Numbered from the stretch's first letter, positions 54,865 through 63,915 are shown. The stretch is 64,000 nt of DNA from Thermococcus barossii (GCF_002214465.1 NZ_CP015101.1:751013-815012); one strand, 5' to 3'. Numbers and translations: made by a program. The notes: generated from the sequence alone by a model not told the origin.

Positions 54865-55062
54865 ATGCCCTACGCATCGACCCCGAGCGGGTGGATAAGT
54901 ATAATCCTCGGGCTCATCCTGATAGCGATAATGGTTTTTGCCTTTTACCAGATGAACAAGACCCTTGGGGAGCTCAAGCTTGAGCTCGCCCAGCTGAGGA
55001 ACACGCTTGAGGAGACCAAGAGGCACACCGAGGAAGTCAAGAAGAAGCTTGAGGAAGTCTGA
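54865..55062 (+). CDS. Small membrane protein with C-terminal coiled coil
   Basis: A 65-aa protein: one transmembrane helix (about residues 9-29, SGWISIILGLILIAIMVFAF) followed by a cytoplasmic coiled coil with clear heptads (LGELKLELAQLRNTLEETKRHTEEVKKKLEEV). AGGAGGTG is positioned for the ATG at 54865; an ATG three bases earlier overlaps the regulator stop. The pair regulator plus membrane coiled coil suggests a membrane-tethered partner or scaffold; function unknown. Confidence 0.78.
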   Translation: MPYASTPSGWISIILGLILIAIMVFAFYQMNKTLGELKLELAQLRNTLEETKRHTEEVKKKLEEV

Positions 55063-55063
55063 A

Positions 55064-56056
55064 ATGTTGCCTCCAGGTAAAATCCCTCCGGAGAAGCTCA
55101 GGGAGCTGGTTTTTAACCATCTCGGGGCCAGGGGGGAGAGGGTTATAATTGGGTCAGATCTCGGTATAGACGCCGCTGCCATCGATTTCGGTCCTTCCGT
55201 TCTTGTGGCGTCAACGGACCCGATAACTGGAGCCGAGAAGGGAATAGGCTTCTACGCCGTCCACGTTAATGCCAACGACGTTGCAACCTTCGGGGCCAGA
55301 CCGAAGTGGTTCCTGGTGAGCATACTCCTCCCAGAGAGCGCCGATGAGAAAGTTCTCGCCGGGATAATGCGTGAGCTCCACGAGAGCGCCCTCAAGCTTG
55401 GCGTTGCCATAGTCGGCGGCCACACCGAGGTAACACCGGGACTGGAGAGGCCCATAGTAGTCGGAACGATGCTCGGTGAGGTCGAACGGGGGAAGCTCGT
55501 TACCTCGAACGGGGCCAGGCCCGGAGATGCCATTATCGTCACGAAGTGGGCCGGCCTTGAGGGGACTTCAATAATAGCAAGCGAGCGCAGTGAGGAGCTG
55601 GAGAGGGTCTTCGGAAGGGAATTTGTGGAGAGGGCTAGGGCCTTCATCGAAATGATAAGCGTCGTGGAGGATGCCCTCACGGCCAACGAGGTCGGGGTTC
55701 ACGCGATGCACGACCCGACGGAGGGGGGTATAGCCAACGGCCTCCACGAGATGGCCGATGCTGCCGGTCTGGGCTTCCGGGTTTACAGGGAGAGAATTCC
55801 AGTGCGCGAAGAGACGCTGGAAATATGCAGGTTCTACAACCTGAATCCGCTGGCTCTGATAAGCTCCGGGACGCTGATGATAGCGGCCCCCAAGGGACGG
55901 ATTGGCGACGTCGTTGAGGCTCTGAGAAAGAAGGGCATAAACGCCTCCGTAATAGGGGAGTTCGTTGAAGACCCAAGCGTAAAGGTGATCGTCGAGAACG
56001 GGAGGGAAAAACCCCTCAAGAGGCCCGAAAGCGACGAGCTCTGGAAGGTTCTCTAA
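55064..56056 (+). CDS. AIR-synthase/HypE-related protein, lacking the HypE C-terminal cysteine
   Basis: A 330-aa protein of the AIR synthase superfamily. LGIDAAAIDFG, STDPITGAEKGIGFYAVHVNANDVATFGARPKWFLVSILLPE, VGGHTEVTPGLERPIVVGTMLGEV and MHDPTEGGIANGLHEMADAAGLG match HypE-type proteins (COG1973). True HypE ends in a PRIC motif with the carbamoylated cysteine; this one ends SDELWKVL, so it is not a standard hydrogenase maturation factor. It follows the small membrane protein stop by one base. Probably an ATP-binding phosphotransfer enzyme of unknown substrate. Confidence 0.82.
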   Translation: MLPPGKIPPEKLRELVFNHLGARGERVIIGSDLGIDAAAIDFGPSVLVASTDPITGAEKGIGFYAVHVNANDVATFGARPKWFLVSILLPESADEKVLAGIMRELHESALKLGVAIVGGHTEVTPGLERPIVVGTMLGEVERGKLVTSNGARPGDAIIVTKWAGLEGTSIIASERSEELERVFGREFVERARAFIEMISVVEDALTANEVGVHAMHDPTEGGIANGLHEMADAAGLGFRVYRERIPVREETLEICRFYNLNPLALISSGTLMIAAPKGRIGDVVEALRKKGINASVIGEFVEDPSVKVIVENGREKPLKRPESDELWKVL

Positions 56057-56931
56057 AGCTCCACGGCTATTCTCAGCCTCTCCTCTTCCTCAAGCTTTCG
56101 GAGTATTTCAAGGGCGGTCTTGGGATCGAGCCGAACCGTCCTGAGGTGTTCGTACGCCTTTCGTATCTCCTCTCGCTGATAGCCCGATGAGGCCTTTTCC
56201 ATGTACAGCAGAACGGCAAGAAGAACGCCCTTGATGCTCTTTTCTGGCAAAGGCAGGAGCTTCCAGCCGTTGTCGTAAACGTAGGCAGCCCTGGGGGTTT
56301 CGTCTCCGCGGAGTTCAGCAACCGGAATCGCTGTGGAGCCCTCTCGGGAGATCAGGTACTCAACAATGGTCTTTTCAGAGTAGCCTTCCCTTTTCAGACC
56401 CTCAAAACTCAGCTCCAGCGCCTTGAGCAGGGAAGCCAGCTTCTCAACATCCCTTATCCGTGACTTGGAGAGCAGGGAGAGCTTAAGAACGATCCTCTCA
56501 AGGGGCTCTTCCTCCATGTTGACCGCGAAAAGAACCCTGTCCCACAGGTGAGAGCCTTCCTCAAAGGCCTTGACCGCTATCCAGACGGTGCCGTTGGTGA
56601 GGATGCCATATCTAACGCCGGAGTTGAAGCAGTAACGCGCCAGCTGACGCAGTGGTTCGTCCTTTTTAAGGATGTTCACTCCCATGTTCTTTGCCTCGAC
56701 GTAGGCGAAAACCTTTCCGTCAAGCATGAGTGCATAGTCTGCCCGCCCATCCTCCGTTCTGGCCTCTGGTCTGACCTCCTCCGGATTGTTCCAGTCCCAG
56801 CCGAGGGCCTGGAAGATTTCGCCGATTAGATGCTGCTTCACGGCCTCCTCGTTCTTGGTGTAGAGGCTCCTGTGAGCCCGCACCTTCCTGAGAACGTTGA
56901 TCACCGCGTCCCTGAGTTCATCCATCCCCAT
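56053..56931 (-). CDS. Stand-alone type I restriction HsdR N-terminal-like nuclease domain protein
   Basis: A 292-aa protein. The PD-(D/E)xK core is visible in the first 110 residues: KQHLIGEIFQALGWDWNNPEEVRPEARTEDGRADYALMLDGKVFAYVEAKNMG, with the aspartate of ADYAL and ExK of VEAK, then ILTNGTVWIAVKAFEEG. The C-terminal half is helical and lacks helicase motifs. No HsdM/HsdS genes are near, so it is an orphan, possibly a DNA repair or defence nuclease. Overlaps the previous gene end by four bases, convergently. Confidence 0.8.
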   Translation of the reverse strand: MGMDELRDAVINVLRKVRAHRSLYTKNEEAVKQHLIGEIFQALGWDWNNPEEVRPEARTEDGRADYALMLDGKVFAYVEAKNMGVNILKKDEPLRQLARYCFNSGVRYGILTNGTVWIAVKAFEEGSHLWDRVLFAVNMEEEPLERIVLKLSLLSKSRIRDVEKLASLLKALELSFEGLKREGYSEKTIVEYLISREGSTAIPVAELRGDETPRAAYVYDNGWKLLPLPEKSIKGVLLAVLLYMEKASSGYQREEIRKAYEHLRTVRLDPKTALEILRKLEEEERLRIAVEL

Positions 56932-57010
56932 ACCCCCAGCACGTAGGTTTCTGGTCCGGGCAACCTAAAAGCTTTTGGGATTGGCAGAGTAATATCGCCC
57001 GGTGGAGAAC

Positions 57011-57802
57011 ATGTGCCGAATCCTCTTTGCGACAGGATATGGGAGGGATATCATCCCCCTTCTGGACGCGCTGGTTAAGGCGTCCGAAAACGACCCCTAC
57101 AAGGAAAAGCGCGGAAGGGGGAAACAACATCGCGATGGATGGGGTTACGTGCTGCTCAAGAACGGAAACGTGAGACACTACAGGTCAATGAAGCCCGTGT
57201 TTGAGGAGACAGATGCGATTGAGTTCCTCAGGGGTGAGCTGGAGGGCTTCGTAACGCTCATGGTTCATGCCAGGGCGGCATCCCAGGGGATTAAGAGCCT
57301 GTTTAACGTTCAGCCCTTCGCGTTCTCCTCAAGGCACGGCTTCACCTTCTGGCTCATCCACAACGGCGACCTCGACAAGTCCAGAATAATACAGCTGGCG
57401 GACCTGGACGAGAACGAGCTGGAAAACGTCTCGGACACCTACGTCTTTGCGACATACCTGTGCAGAAAGCTTCAGAGCCCAACTCTGAGCAATCTGCTTG
57501 TTCACTACAGAACCATTGAAGAAACCACGAAATCCCTCTACAACACGGTGACGCTCTTCCATCGCTCGACTGGGGACTTCGTGGCCTTCATCACCGCAAG
57601 GATGAGCGACGAATACATGAAGAATCCCCTCAACTACGACTACGGCAAGCTCCTTGTACTGGAGAAGGAGAACCTCTTCGCGGCCGTCTCATCAACCTTG
57701 GAGCTCTATCATCCCGCGGAATACGAGGTAGCGCCGAATGAAACCGCGTTCTTTGTGCGCATCCACGAAGATTCCTTCGAGGTCAAGAGGGTTCACCTGT
57801 GA
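57011..57802 (+). CDS. Class II glutamine amidotransferase domain protein
   Basis: A 263-aa Ntn-hydrolase-type protein. The ATG at 57011 puts the nucleophilic cysteine at position 2 (MCRILFATGYG), as needed after removal of Met; GGTGG precedes it. Further motifs: HRDGWGYVLLKNG, LMVHARAASQG, FWLIHNGDLDKS and DTYVFATYL. It has no fused synthase domain, like YafJ-type proteins. The glutamine acceptor partner is unknown; the CBS gene follows in the operon. An AAAAGCTTTT palindrome (56967-56976) lies in the promoter region. Confidence 0.87.
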   Translation: MCRILFATGYGRDIIPLLDALVKASENDPYKEKRGRGKQHRDGWGYVLLKNGNVRHYRSMKPVFEETDAIEFLRGELEGFVTLMVHARAASQGIKSLFNVQPFAFSSRHGFTFWLIHNGDLDKSRIIQLADLDENELENVSDTYVFATYLCRKLQSPTLSNLLVHYRTIEETTKSLYNTVTLFHRSTGDFVAFITARMSDEYMKNPLNYDYGKLLVLEKENLFAAVSSTLELYHPAEYEVAPNETAFFVRIHEDSFEVKRVHL

Positions 57803-57846
57803 AACGTTATATACGATGTTCCCCTATTTTTATTTCGGGTGGTGGA

Positions 57847-58254
57847 ATGGACACGAATGCCCCTATCAAGGTCTACATGACTCGAAAGCTCATTGGAGTC
57901 GAGCCGGACGATACGATAAAGCGGGCCTGTGAGGTAATGGTGGAGTTCGACATCGGTTCTCTGGTCGTCATTGAGAACGGTGAAGTGGTTGGGTTCTTCA
58001 CAAAGAGCGACATCATACGACGCGTGGTCATTCCGGGGCTACCAAACACGACCCCGGTAAAGGACATAATGAGCAGCGAGCTGATAACGGTGGACTCAAA
58101 CACACCCCTCAGAGAGGTTTTGGATCTGATGGCGAAGAAGGGCATCAAGCACATGCTGATCAGGGAAGGAAGAAGAATCGTGGGAATCTTCTCCCTCAGC
58201 GACCTCCTCACTGCAAGCAGGAGAAGGCTTGAGACAGCCATAGCGGCTGAGTGA
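57847..58254 (+). CDS. Tandem CBS-domain protein
   Basis: A 135-aa protein consisting of two CBS motifs: residues 8-60 (VYMTRKLIGVEPDDTIKRACEVMVEFDIGSLVVIENGEVVGFFTKSDIIRRVV) and 70-125 (VKDIMSSELITVDSNTPLREVLDLMAKKGIKHMLIREGRRIVGIFSLSDLL). Such pairs bind adenine nucleotides and act as energy sensors. ATG at 57847 follows GGTGGTGG; a TATA-like GTTATATACG at about 57806-57815 could give it its own promoter. Confidence 0.9.
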   Translation: MDTNAPIKVYMTRKLIGVEPDDTIKRACEVMVEFDIGSLVVIENGEVVGFFTKSDIIRRVVIPGLPNTTPVKDIMSSELITVDSNTPLREVLDLMAKKGIKHMLIREGRRIVGIFSLSDLLTASRRRLETAIAAE

Positions 58255-58259
58255 TGGCC

Positions 58260-59795
58260 ATGATAAGGATAGCCCACATAAGCGACACCCACATAACGGG
58301 AGAGAGTGCCTACAAGGGGTACGCCTACGACCTCATAGTCAACGAGATAAACAGGGGAGATTTTGACTTTGTCATACACACGGGCGACGTGACCAACCAG
58401 GGACTCCGTGAGGAGTACGAGAGGGCCAGCTACGAGCTGAAAAAGATTCAGAAACCCCTCGTTGTCATTCCCGGAAACCACGACGTCAGAAACGTTGGCT
58501 ACACTCTCTTTGAGAGGTTCATCGGGCCGTTGAACGGCGTCTTTGAGTTCAAGGACGGCGTCGTGATATGGGTTGACTCCACGATTCCGGACCTCAGCGA
58601 CGGCCGCGTCGGCGGTCACAAGTTCAGGTGGCTCAAGAAAAAGCTTGAGGAGTACTCCGACAGGAAGTTCAAAATAGTGGCTGCCCATCACCACTTAGTG
58701 CCCCTCCCGGACACTGGACGGGAAAGGAACGTACTCTTCAACGCGGGCGATGTTCTGGACCTCCTCCTCAGGCACGAAGTCAACTTATACACCTGCGGAC
58801 ACAAGCACGTGCCCAACGTTTATCGCATCGAGGACATGGTGGTGGACAACGCGGGCTGCGCCTCCTGCAGGAAAACCCGCAAGGGTGATGTCAACAGCTA
58901 CAACATTATAACGCTCCACGACGACGGCAGAATAGAGGTCACGATAAGACGGGTGACGGGTGAGGAGCTCAGAAAGGAACACCGGCCGGTGAAGCCAAAG
59001 CTCTTCATTCCCCGGGGCAAACGGCTTCTTAGGGTAGTCCAGGTGAGCGAGAGCAACGTCTCGGACAGGATGTACTTCAGGCGCAAGGTCTTGGAGAACG
59101 CCCTCAGAACCATAAACGAGAAGCTTAAACCGGACATAGTTATCCACTGCGGCGATGTCGTTGACATGGGCATAGAGCGCTACTATGAGAGGGCCTACGA
59201 GTTCTATGAGAGGATAAAGACGGAGAAGCTCGTCGTTCCGGGCCACAACGACATAACCTACCTCGGCTACGACCTGTTTCTGGAGTACTTCGGCGAGCCG
59301 GAGATAAAGGAACTCGGGGGCTTCACATTCATTCCGGTTATAAGCGCCCAGTACGAAACGCCGATAGGAGTCGTGGGGAGAATAGGACAGAGAAAGCTCG
59401 CCCTTCGCCTGGAGGAGTACCGTGAGAGCTTCACGGTCGTTGTAATGCACCACAACATAGTCCCCATACCAAGGAGCAGGGAGGTTGGGTTTCTGGAAGA
59501 TGCCGGCGATGTTCTCCGCGTCATTACAAAACGGGAGGCGAACCTCGTTCTAACCGGACACGGCGGGAACTCCTTTGGAATCAAAGTCGAGAAAACCCCC
59601 ATCATCAACGCTGGCTCTATAAGCTGGGAGCTTCACAGAAACCCGTACGGAAATACGTTCAACGTGATAGACGTCTACCGGGACATGGTGGTCGTTTTCG
59701 AGATTCAAGCGACGTGGGGCTCCGGAAGGCTCGTGGGGATATGGAAGATAAAAGCACCGTTCAGGCCTTCATCTTTGTCTCCATCCTCTCCATGA
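58260..59795 (+). CDS. Double metallophosphoesterase-domain protein, second domain degenerate
   Basis: A 511-aa protein with two calcineurin-like domains. Domain 1 is intact: [54 protein letters not shown]. Domain 2 (from about residue 260) keeps [12 protein letters not shown] and [11 protein letters not shown] but reads [11 protein letters not shown] for motif [11 protein letters not shown] for GNHD and [10 protein letters not shown] for GHxH, so several metal ligands are gone. Duplication followed by decay of the second site is likely; it may now bind a substrate or partner. Probably a nucleotidase or phosphodiesterase. Overlaps the 2-PGK gene by 35 bp, convergently. Confidence 0.85.
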   Translation: MIRIAHISDTHITGESAYKGYAYDLIVNEINRGDFDFVIHTGDVTNQGLREEYERASYELKKIQKPLVVIPGNHDVRNVGYTLFERFIGPLNGVFEFKDGVVIWVDSTIPDLSDGRVGGHKFRWLKKKLEEYSDRKFKIVAAHHHLVPLPDTGRERNVLFNAGDVLDLLLRHEVNLYTCGHKHVPNVYRIEDMVVDNAGCASCRKTRKGDVNSYNIITLHDDGRIEVTIRRVTGEELRKEHRPVKPKLFIPRGKRLLRVVQVSESNVSDRMYFRRKVLENALRTINEKLKPDIVIHCGDVVDMGIERYYERAYEFYERIKTEKLVVPGHNDITYLGYDLFLEYFGEPEIKELGGFTFIPVISAQYETPIGVVGRIGQRKLALRLEEYRESFTVVVMHHNIVPIPRSREVGFLEDAGDVLRVITKREANLVLTGHGGNSFGIKVEKTPIINAGSISWELHRNPYGNTFNVIDVYRDMVVVFEIQATWGSGRLVGIWKIKAPFRPSSLSPSSP

Positions 59796-60651
59796 GCCTC
59801 CCCATTATGTCCTCCATTATCGCGTTGACAGTTTTCTCAAGCTCGACGTTGTTTATGACAGGTACCCTGTGTTCCCTGGCTCTTTCAACGATGAAATCCT
59901 GTATCTCCATTATCGCATCGAGGTGTTCCAGATAGTAATCGGCCGACCTCTTGCTGTAGCGCGCCCTCTCGTAGAACCTAGCCTCCAAATCCTTCCTACT
60001 GCCCACGGTTATCACGTACATGAAGCTGTTCTCCTTGAGTTCAACGTAGCCCGGAACGAGGTGAATGCCCTCAATTATCGCGTTGAACCCCTCCTTGTAG
60101 GCCCTGTCGAGAACCGCCGCTATGCCCACCGAGACGTGCTCGACCTGGTTTTTGAAGCCCTTTATCAGGGCGGACTCACTTCCCCCCTCCCGGGGTATGG
60201 CTTTCCAGGCCAGGAACGATGAGGTGTGGATGTCCGGGAGGAGCTCCGGCGCGATTATCTTCCGCATGACCTCCCTTATCGTGTCAGTCCCGATGACGCT
60301 CCGTATGCCGAGCCTGAAGGCCAGTTCGGTGGCTATCGTGGATTTTCCGACACCGGTTGCTCCTCCAAGGAGTATCGTTATGGGTATCTTAAGCCTCCTG
60401 AGCTGGCGCCAGAATAGGTAGCGCTTTGCCGCCTCGCCGAGTCCGTGCTCGATGAGCTTCCTGTAAGTTAGCTCGCGTATCTCCTCCGTCGTCACCAGTT
60501 TGCGCTTCTCTTCGTTAAGCTCCTTCTGAACCTCTGTGGCGATTATGTACGCTATGCCCACCTCAACGCCGGCGAGGGTTATTGAGCGCGTCAGGATGCC
60601 CCTCGAAAAGGGCAGGCGTATTTTTCTCTCAGGGTCCGTTACGATTATCAT
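59761..60651 (-). CDS. pgk2: 2-phosphoglycerate kinase
   Basis: A 296-aa kinase that makes 2,3-diphosphoglycerate from 2-phosphoglycerate, the first step to cyclic 2,3-diphosphoglycerate. An ATP-cone-like N-terminal part ([31 protein letters not shown]) is followed by the P-loop [23 protein letters not shown] (about residue 93) and the substrate-side [14 protein letters not shown] and [13 protein letters not shown]. It overlaps the stop of cPGS by four bases (ATGA), so the two are translated together. Confidence 0.94.
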   Translation of the reverse strand: MIIVTDPERKIRLPFSRGILTRSITLAGVEVGIAYIIATEVQKELNEEKRKLVTTEEIRELTYRKLIEHGLGEAAKRYLFWRQLRRLKIPITILLGGATGVGKSTIATELAFRLGIRSVIGTDTIREVMRKIIAPELLPDIHTSSFLAWKAIPREGGSESALIKGFKNQVEHVSVGIAAVLDRAYKEGFNAIIEGIHLVPGYVELKENSFMYVITVGSRKDLEARFYERARYSKRSADYYLEHLDAIMEIQDFIVERAREHRVPVINNVELEKTVNAIMEDIMGRLMERMETKMKA

Positions 60652-61955
60652 CTCCCTCCCTCCAGAATCGAGCGTCCCAGTCTCAACACCGCCTCCCGCA
60701 GGTCTTTGCCGTCCACGTTAACCGGCTCGTTGTCCAGGTATATCACCTCGACCCCGTTCTCCAGCGCCCACCTGGTGACGACATCAACGGCGGCCGCCTT
60801 GAGCTCGACCGCCACGGCATCTATCCCGCTGAAGGCCTCCAGATCCTTAATGAGCAGACTCCTTTTGGAGAGGTTGGTGGAGGCGCACACTATTTCCGCC
60901 CCCAGCTTTTCAAGCCGCTCTCCCGCCTTCGGAAGGGCGTCGCTGGAGGTCATGACGAGGCCAAGCCTCTTTCCCGAAACGTCCCCGAGGGGCCTTGAAC
61001 GTAAGACCGTAAAATGTATGTCCGCATAGGGATTGATGGACTCTATGGCCTTTCTCAGAGCCCTGAGACGTCCCTCACTCACGGCATCCGCCATGGTAAC
61101 GACTACTATGTCCGCCAGGGCTATCCTGAAGGGGCCGAAGTAGCCCCCAATGAAGTCCAGCTTCTGCCTTGCGCTGGTTATTAGTATGTAGCCATCGGCG
61201 CGGTAGGCGGGAAAGGTTGCCCCGCTGCCTTCGAGGATTATTAGGTCGTGGGGAAGGCTCTCGGCGAGCTTTATGCCCTCGTCAACCATATCAAAGAATG
61301 AAAAGCCCGCCATACCTCCACCGCAACGACGACAGCCTATGGTCGTCACGCGTGATGTGAGGGCGTCCTCGAAGTGGTCCGAGGCGGCGTGCTTTCCGCT
61401 CTCCGAAAGTCTGAGGAGAAACTCAGGAGTTATCTCGAATTTCTCCCCGTCTATCAGCTCCGGCTCGGCCGGTCCACCGCGCCCCATCGTCACTATTACC
61501 GGCCTCGCTATCTCCTTCAGGGTTCGCGCTATGAATCCGCTCACTGCAGTCTTTCCGACCCTCTTTCCCGTCCCGATTACGGCCAAGCTGGGCTTCCGCG
61601 TCCTCTTGAGCGGGCGGGGGGTGAAGTGAAAATCGGCTCCCCTGTAGGGAACACCGTAGAACATGCAGAGGGAGGCTATTCTAAAGCGATCCTCGTAGTT
61701 GATAACCGGCTCGTCGCTTAGGTCAACGACCTCCGTTATTTCATTCTCGCTCAGGGCCCTCCGGAGGGCGGATAAATAATCGTGATCGTAATATACAGGA
61801 ATGCCGAGCTTGCGCTCTATCTCACCGATGCTCCCGATCTTCTCAGTCCCGCCGAGAAACACGGCACAGCAGACATCGCCCAGCTTTTCTACAGCCCAGG
61901 CGGTAACGTCTGGATAATGCTCGCCGTCAATCAGGACGAGCCTTCCCTTTCCCAT
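60648..61955 (-). CDS. cpgs: Cyclic 2,3-diphosphoglycerate synthetase
   Basis: A 435-aa enzyme that cyclises 2,3-diphosphoglycerate using ATP. P-loop [23 protein letters not shown] at about residue 129, [40 protein letters not shown] and [37 protein letters not shown] match the family described from Methanothermus. Cyclic DPG stabilises proteins at high temperature in methanogens; its presence in a Thermococcales-like genome is inferred from this operon. GGTGGTG precedes the ATG. Confidence 0.94.
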   Translation of the reverse strand: MGKGRLVLIDGEHYPDVTAWAVEKLGDVCCAVFLGGTEKIGSIGEIERKLGIPVYYDHDYLSALRRALSENEITEVVDLSDEPVINYEDRFRIASLCMFYGVPYRGADFHFTPRPLKRTRKPSLAVIGTGKRVGKTAVSGFIARTLKEIARPVIVTMGRGGPAEPELIDGEKFEITPEFLLRLSESGKHAASDHFEDALTSRVTTIGCRRCGGGMAGFSFFDMVDEGIKLAESLPHDLIILEGSGATFPAYRADGYILITSARQKLDFIGGYFGPFRIALADIVVVTMADAVSEGRLRALRKAIESINPYADIHFTVLRSRPLGDVSGKRLGLVMTSSDALPKAGERLEKLGAEIVCASTNLSKRSLLIKDLEAFSGIDAVAVELKAAAVDVVTRWALENGVEVIYLDNEPVNVDGKDLREAVLRLGRSILEGGR

Positions 61956-62067
61956 GACACCACCGTTAACATCTAATCTTAGGTGGATTTAACCTTTTGC
62001 CGGATTCCAGAAGGGGCACCTTCGAATTGGGACCGAAACGCACATCGCCCAAGGAACCGTAGGAAGG

Positions 62068-62119
62068 GTTATAAACCCCGGAGGGGTAAAATAAGTGGCA
62101 ACCGCCCCACGGCGGTGCC
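62068..62119 (+). promoter_or_regulatory. Promoter and 5'-terminal hairpin of the DUF1931 gene
   Basis: TATA box GTTATAAAC at 62068-62076 predicts a transcript starting at about 62095. It would begin with GGCAACCGCC-CCAC-GGCGGTGCC (62097-62119), a hairpin of nine pairs with one bulged A. The start codon follows 20 nt later behind GGAGGTG. The hairpin may stabilise the mRNA or control translation. Confidence 0.6.
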
Positions 62120-62138
62120 TGAGATGGAGGTGTTGGAA

Positions 62139-62318
62139 ATGGCTGAGCTGATAGTTAAGTCCAAGGTTAAGGAAGCCGTCAAGGCCATAGAGCCCGAGAT
62201 GAGGGTTAACCCAGAGTTCTACGAGGCCCTTGAGGCCGAGATCAAGGCTCTCATAGAGAAGGCCGTCAAGAGGGCCAAAGACGAGGGCAAGAAGACCCTC
62301 TACCCGAGGCACGTCTGA
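62139..62318 (+). CDS. DUF1931 family small protein (histone-fold-like)
   Basis: A 59-aa highly charged helical protein, MAELIVKSKVKEAVKAIEPEM to KKTLYPRHV. The pattern MAELIVKSKVKEA...R.NPEFYEALEAEIKALIEKAVKRAKDEGKKTL matches DUF1931, which has similarity to the archaeal histone fold and is near-universal in Thermococcales. It is shorter than HpkA/B-type histones and lacks their N-terminal sequence. GGAGGTG sits at ideal spacing. The strong promoter suggests high expression. DNA binding is inferred. Confidence 0.85.
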   Translation: MAELIVKSKVKEAVKAIEPEMRVNPEFYEALEAEIKALIEKAVKRAKDEGKKTLYPRHV

Positions 62319-62392
62319 TTTTTCCCTTCTTTTTCCTTGTGTTACCCCCGATGTCCTTTTATTCTCCTGCGCCTAATATCCTTGGTGGTATC

Positions 62393-63268
62393 ATGGGGCT
62401 GAGGAAGTTAGGAGATTCGGTTTATCTCTATCCCGGTAGCCCCTCAACACTGGTGAGGGTATCCGATGGGAAGGCCGTTCTCGTTGACCCGGGCCACGGG
62501 AGCGGAAGGCATAAGGACCTCAGGAGGGAGGTCAGAAAGCTTGGGCTTGAGATATATGCCCAGCTCGCAACGCACGGACACGCGGATCACATTGCTGTCG
62601 CGCCGAAGATAGATGCGCCGCTCTTCATGCACCGCTTTGAATTCTCCATCGCCGAGAGCCCGCTCAACAGGGAGCTTCTCACCTTCGGCTCGAAGGCACC
62701 GGAGGGGTTCCTCGTCTTCCAGTTTCCTGAGGAGGTTAAGGTTCACGCCGTATTCGAGTGGGGCGACGAACCCTTTGGTTTGAGAGCCATCAAGCTGAAC
62801 GGCCATTCGCCGGGGATGACGGGCTTTCTGGACGAGGAAAACGGGCTCATCTACGCAGGGGATGCGTTCTTCGGGGAGAGGGTGATAGAGGCCGTGGGAT
62901 TGCCGTATCTGGTCGATCCAGAACTCTTTAAAGCTTCAATTAAAGAATTACAGAATTATGCAGAGAAGGGCTTTCTGCTGATCCCCTCCCACGGGAAGGC
63001 GGTGGAGGGTGAGGAAGCGCTTGAACTCCTCAGCTTCAACATGAAGCGCGTTGAAGAAGTCGAGGGGCTGATCCTGGAGCTCCCCAAAGAGCCGATGAGT
63101 CTCGATGAACTTGCCTTCAGGATAATGGTGCACTACGGGGTCGAGCCAACGCCCCAGAAGCTCGCTCTGAACCTCGTTCCGCTCAGGGCATTTATAGCGA
63201 CGCTCTACAACGAGGGGAAAGTCGAGGCGAGGGTTGAGAGAGGTCTCAAGTGGGTGAGAAAGGAATAA
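62393..63268 (+). CDS. MBL-fold metallo-hydrolase
   Basis: A 291-aa metallo-beta-lactamase-fold protein: LVDPGHGSGRHK, then the metal motif ATHGHADHIAV (HxHxDH), LNGHSPGMTGFLDEENGLIYAGDAFFG and IPSHGKAVEG. The C-terminal 70 residues are helical (LSLDELAFRIMVHYGVEPTPQKLALNLVPLRAF-type), as in glyoxalase II-like and LACTB2-like proteins with a winged-helix tail. Substrate unknown. GGTGGT precedes the ATG at 62393. Confidence 0.88.
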   Translation: MGLRKLGDSVYLYPGSPSTLVRVSDGKAVLVDPGHGSGRHKDLRREVRKLGLEIYAQLATHGHADHIAVAPKIDAPLFMHRFEFSIAESPLNRELLTFGSKAPEGFLVFQFPEEVKVHAVFEWGDEPFGLRAIKLNGHSPGMTGFLDEENGLIYAGDAFFGERVIEAVGLPYLVDPELFKASIKELQNYAEKGFLLIPSHGKAVEGEEALELLSFNMKRVEEVEGLILELPKEPMSLDELAFRIMVHYGVEPTPQKLALNLVPLRAFIATLYNEGKVEARVERGLKWVRKE

Positions 63269-63276
63269 TCGTGAGC

Positions 63277-63915
63277 CTATTCCTCGTCCGGGTAGCACAG
63301 GTAGCGGTAGGGGCAGAAGCGACAAGCGTAGGAGTATTCGCCCCTCGGGGGCTTTCCCTTTTCGTAGGCCCTCTTGACGGAGTAGAAGTGCCTCAGCGTC
63401 TCGCGGAAGAGCTTACCGTCGTAGGGCACCTCAAAGGCCCTGAAGTTCGGTCCCCTGACTATCGGGAAGCGCGAGAAGTCTATTTTGTTTATAACCTTCA
63501 TGGGCTCCTCGTGGAGCTTGATGTAGTAGAGGTACCCGTACTCCGCCTCGGACCAGCGGAGGTACACGTTGAGCTGCGCCAGGTGGTAGTCGTAGGGACT
63601 CCGCGGAAGGCTCGTCTTCCCCTTGATTTCAATGGGAAAGTCCCTTATGGCATCAACCCGGCCGTGTATCTCGAAGCCGAGCCTGTTCGAGCGCAGAACC
63701 ATTCGCTTCTCAAGCTCAAATCCAAAGCGTTTCTGTAGAATCTCACCGAGGACGTTGTGGGTGTTTACCCCCTGGTTGAGCCTCACCTTAACGAACTCCG
63801 GCCATCTCTCGGGGTAACCCTTCAGCCGGAAGTATATTCGCCTGGGGCAGGTTAATGCCTCGCTGGCGTAAAACTCTATGAGTTCCCCACCCTCATCGTG
63901 ACCGTTGTTGCTCAT
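63277..63915 (-). CDS. Cas4-family PD-(D/E)xK nuclease, not next to a CRISPR locus
   Basis: A 212-aa Cas4/DUF83-type exonuclease. Cysteines at 23 (ALTCPRRIYF) and 198, 201, 207 (YACRFCPYRYLCYPD) form the expected [4Fe-4S] set. The nuclease core has HGRVDAIRDFPIEIKGKT (Asp, then ExK) and the RecB-type HLAQLNVYLRWS. No cas genes or repeat array occur in the window, so it is likely one of the solo Cas4-like nucleases common in archaea, with a role in DNA repair or recombination. Starts at ATG 63915 after GGAGGG. Weak reading frame or RNA signals upstream to 64000 are treated as findings. Confidence 0.85.
   Translation of the reverse strand: MSNNGHDEGGELIEFYASEALTCPRRIYFRLKGYPERWPEFVKVRLNQGVNTHNVLGEILQKRFGFELEKRMVLRSNRLGFEIHGRVDAIRDFPIEIKGKTSLPRSPYDYHLAQLNVYLRWSEAEYGYLYYIKLHEEPMKVINKIDFSRFPIVRGPNFRAFEVPYDGKLFRETLRHFYSVKRAYEKGKPPRGEYSYACRFCPYRYLCYPDEE

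Noticed and set aside
55064-56056. Naming this gene hypE
   Set aside because: The C-terminal PRIC cysteine motif essential to HypE is absent.
63277-63915. CRISPR-Cas locus around the Cas4-family gene
   Set aside because: No repeat-spacer array and no other cas gene in the window; solo Cas4-like nucleases are common in archaea.
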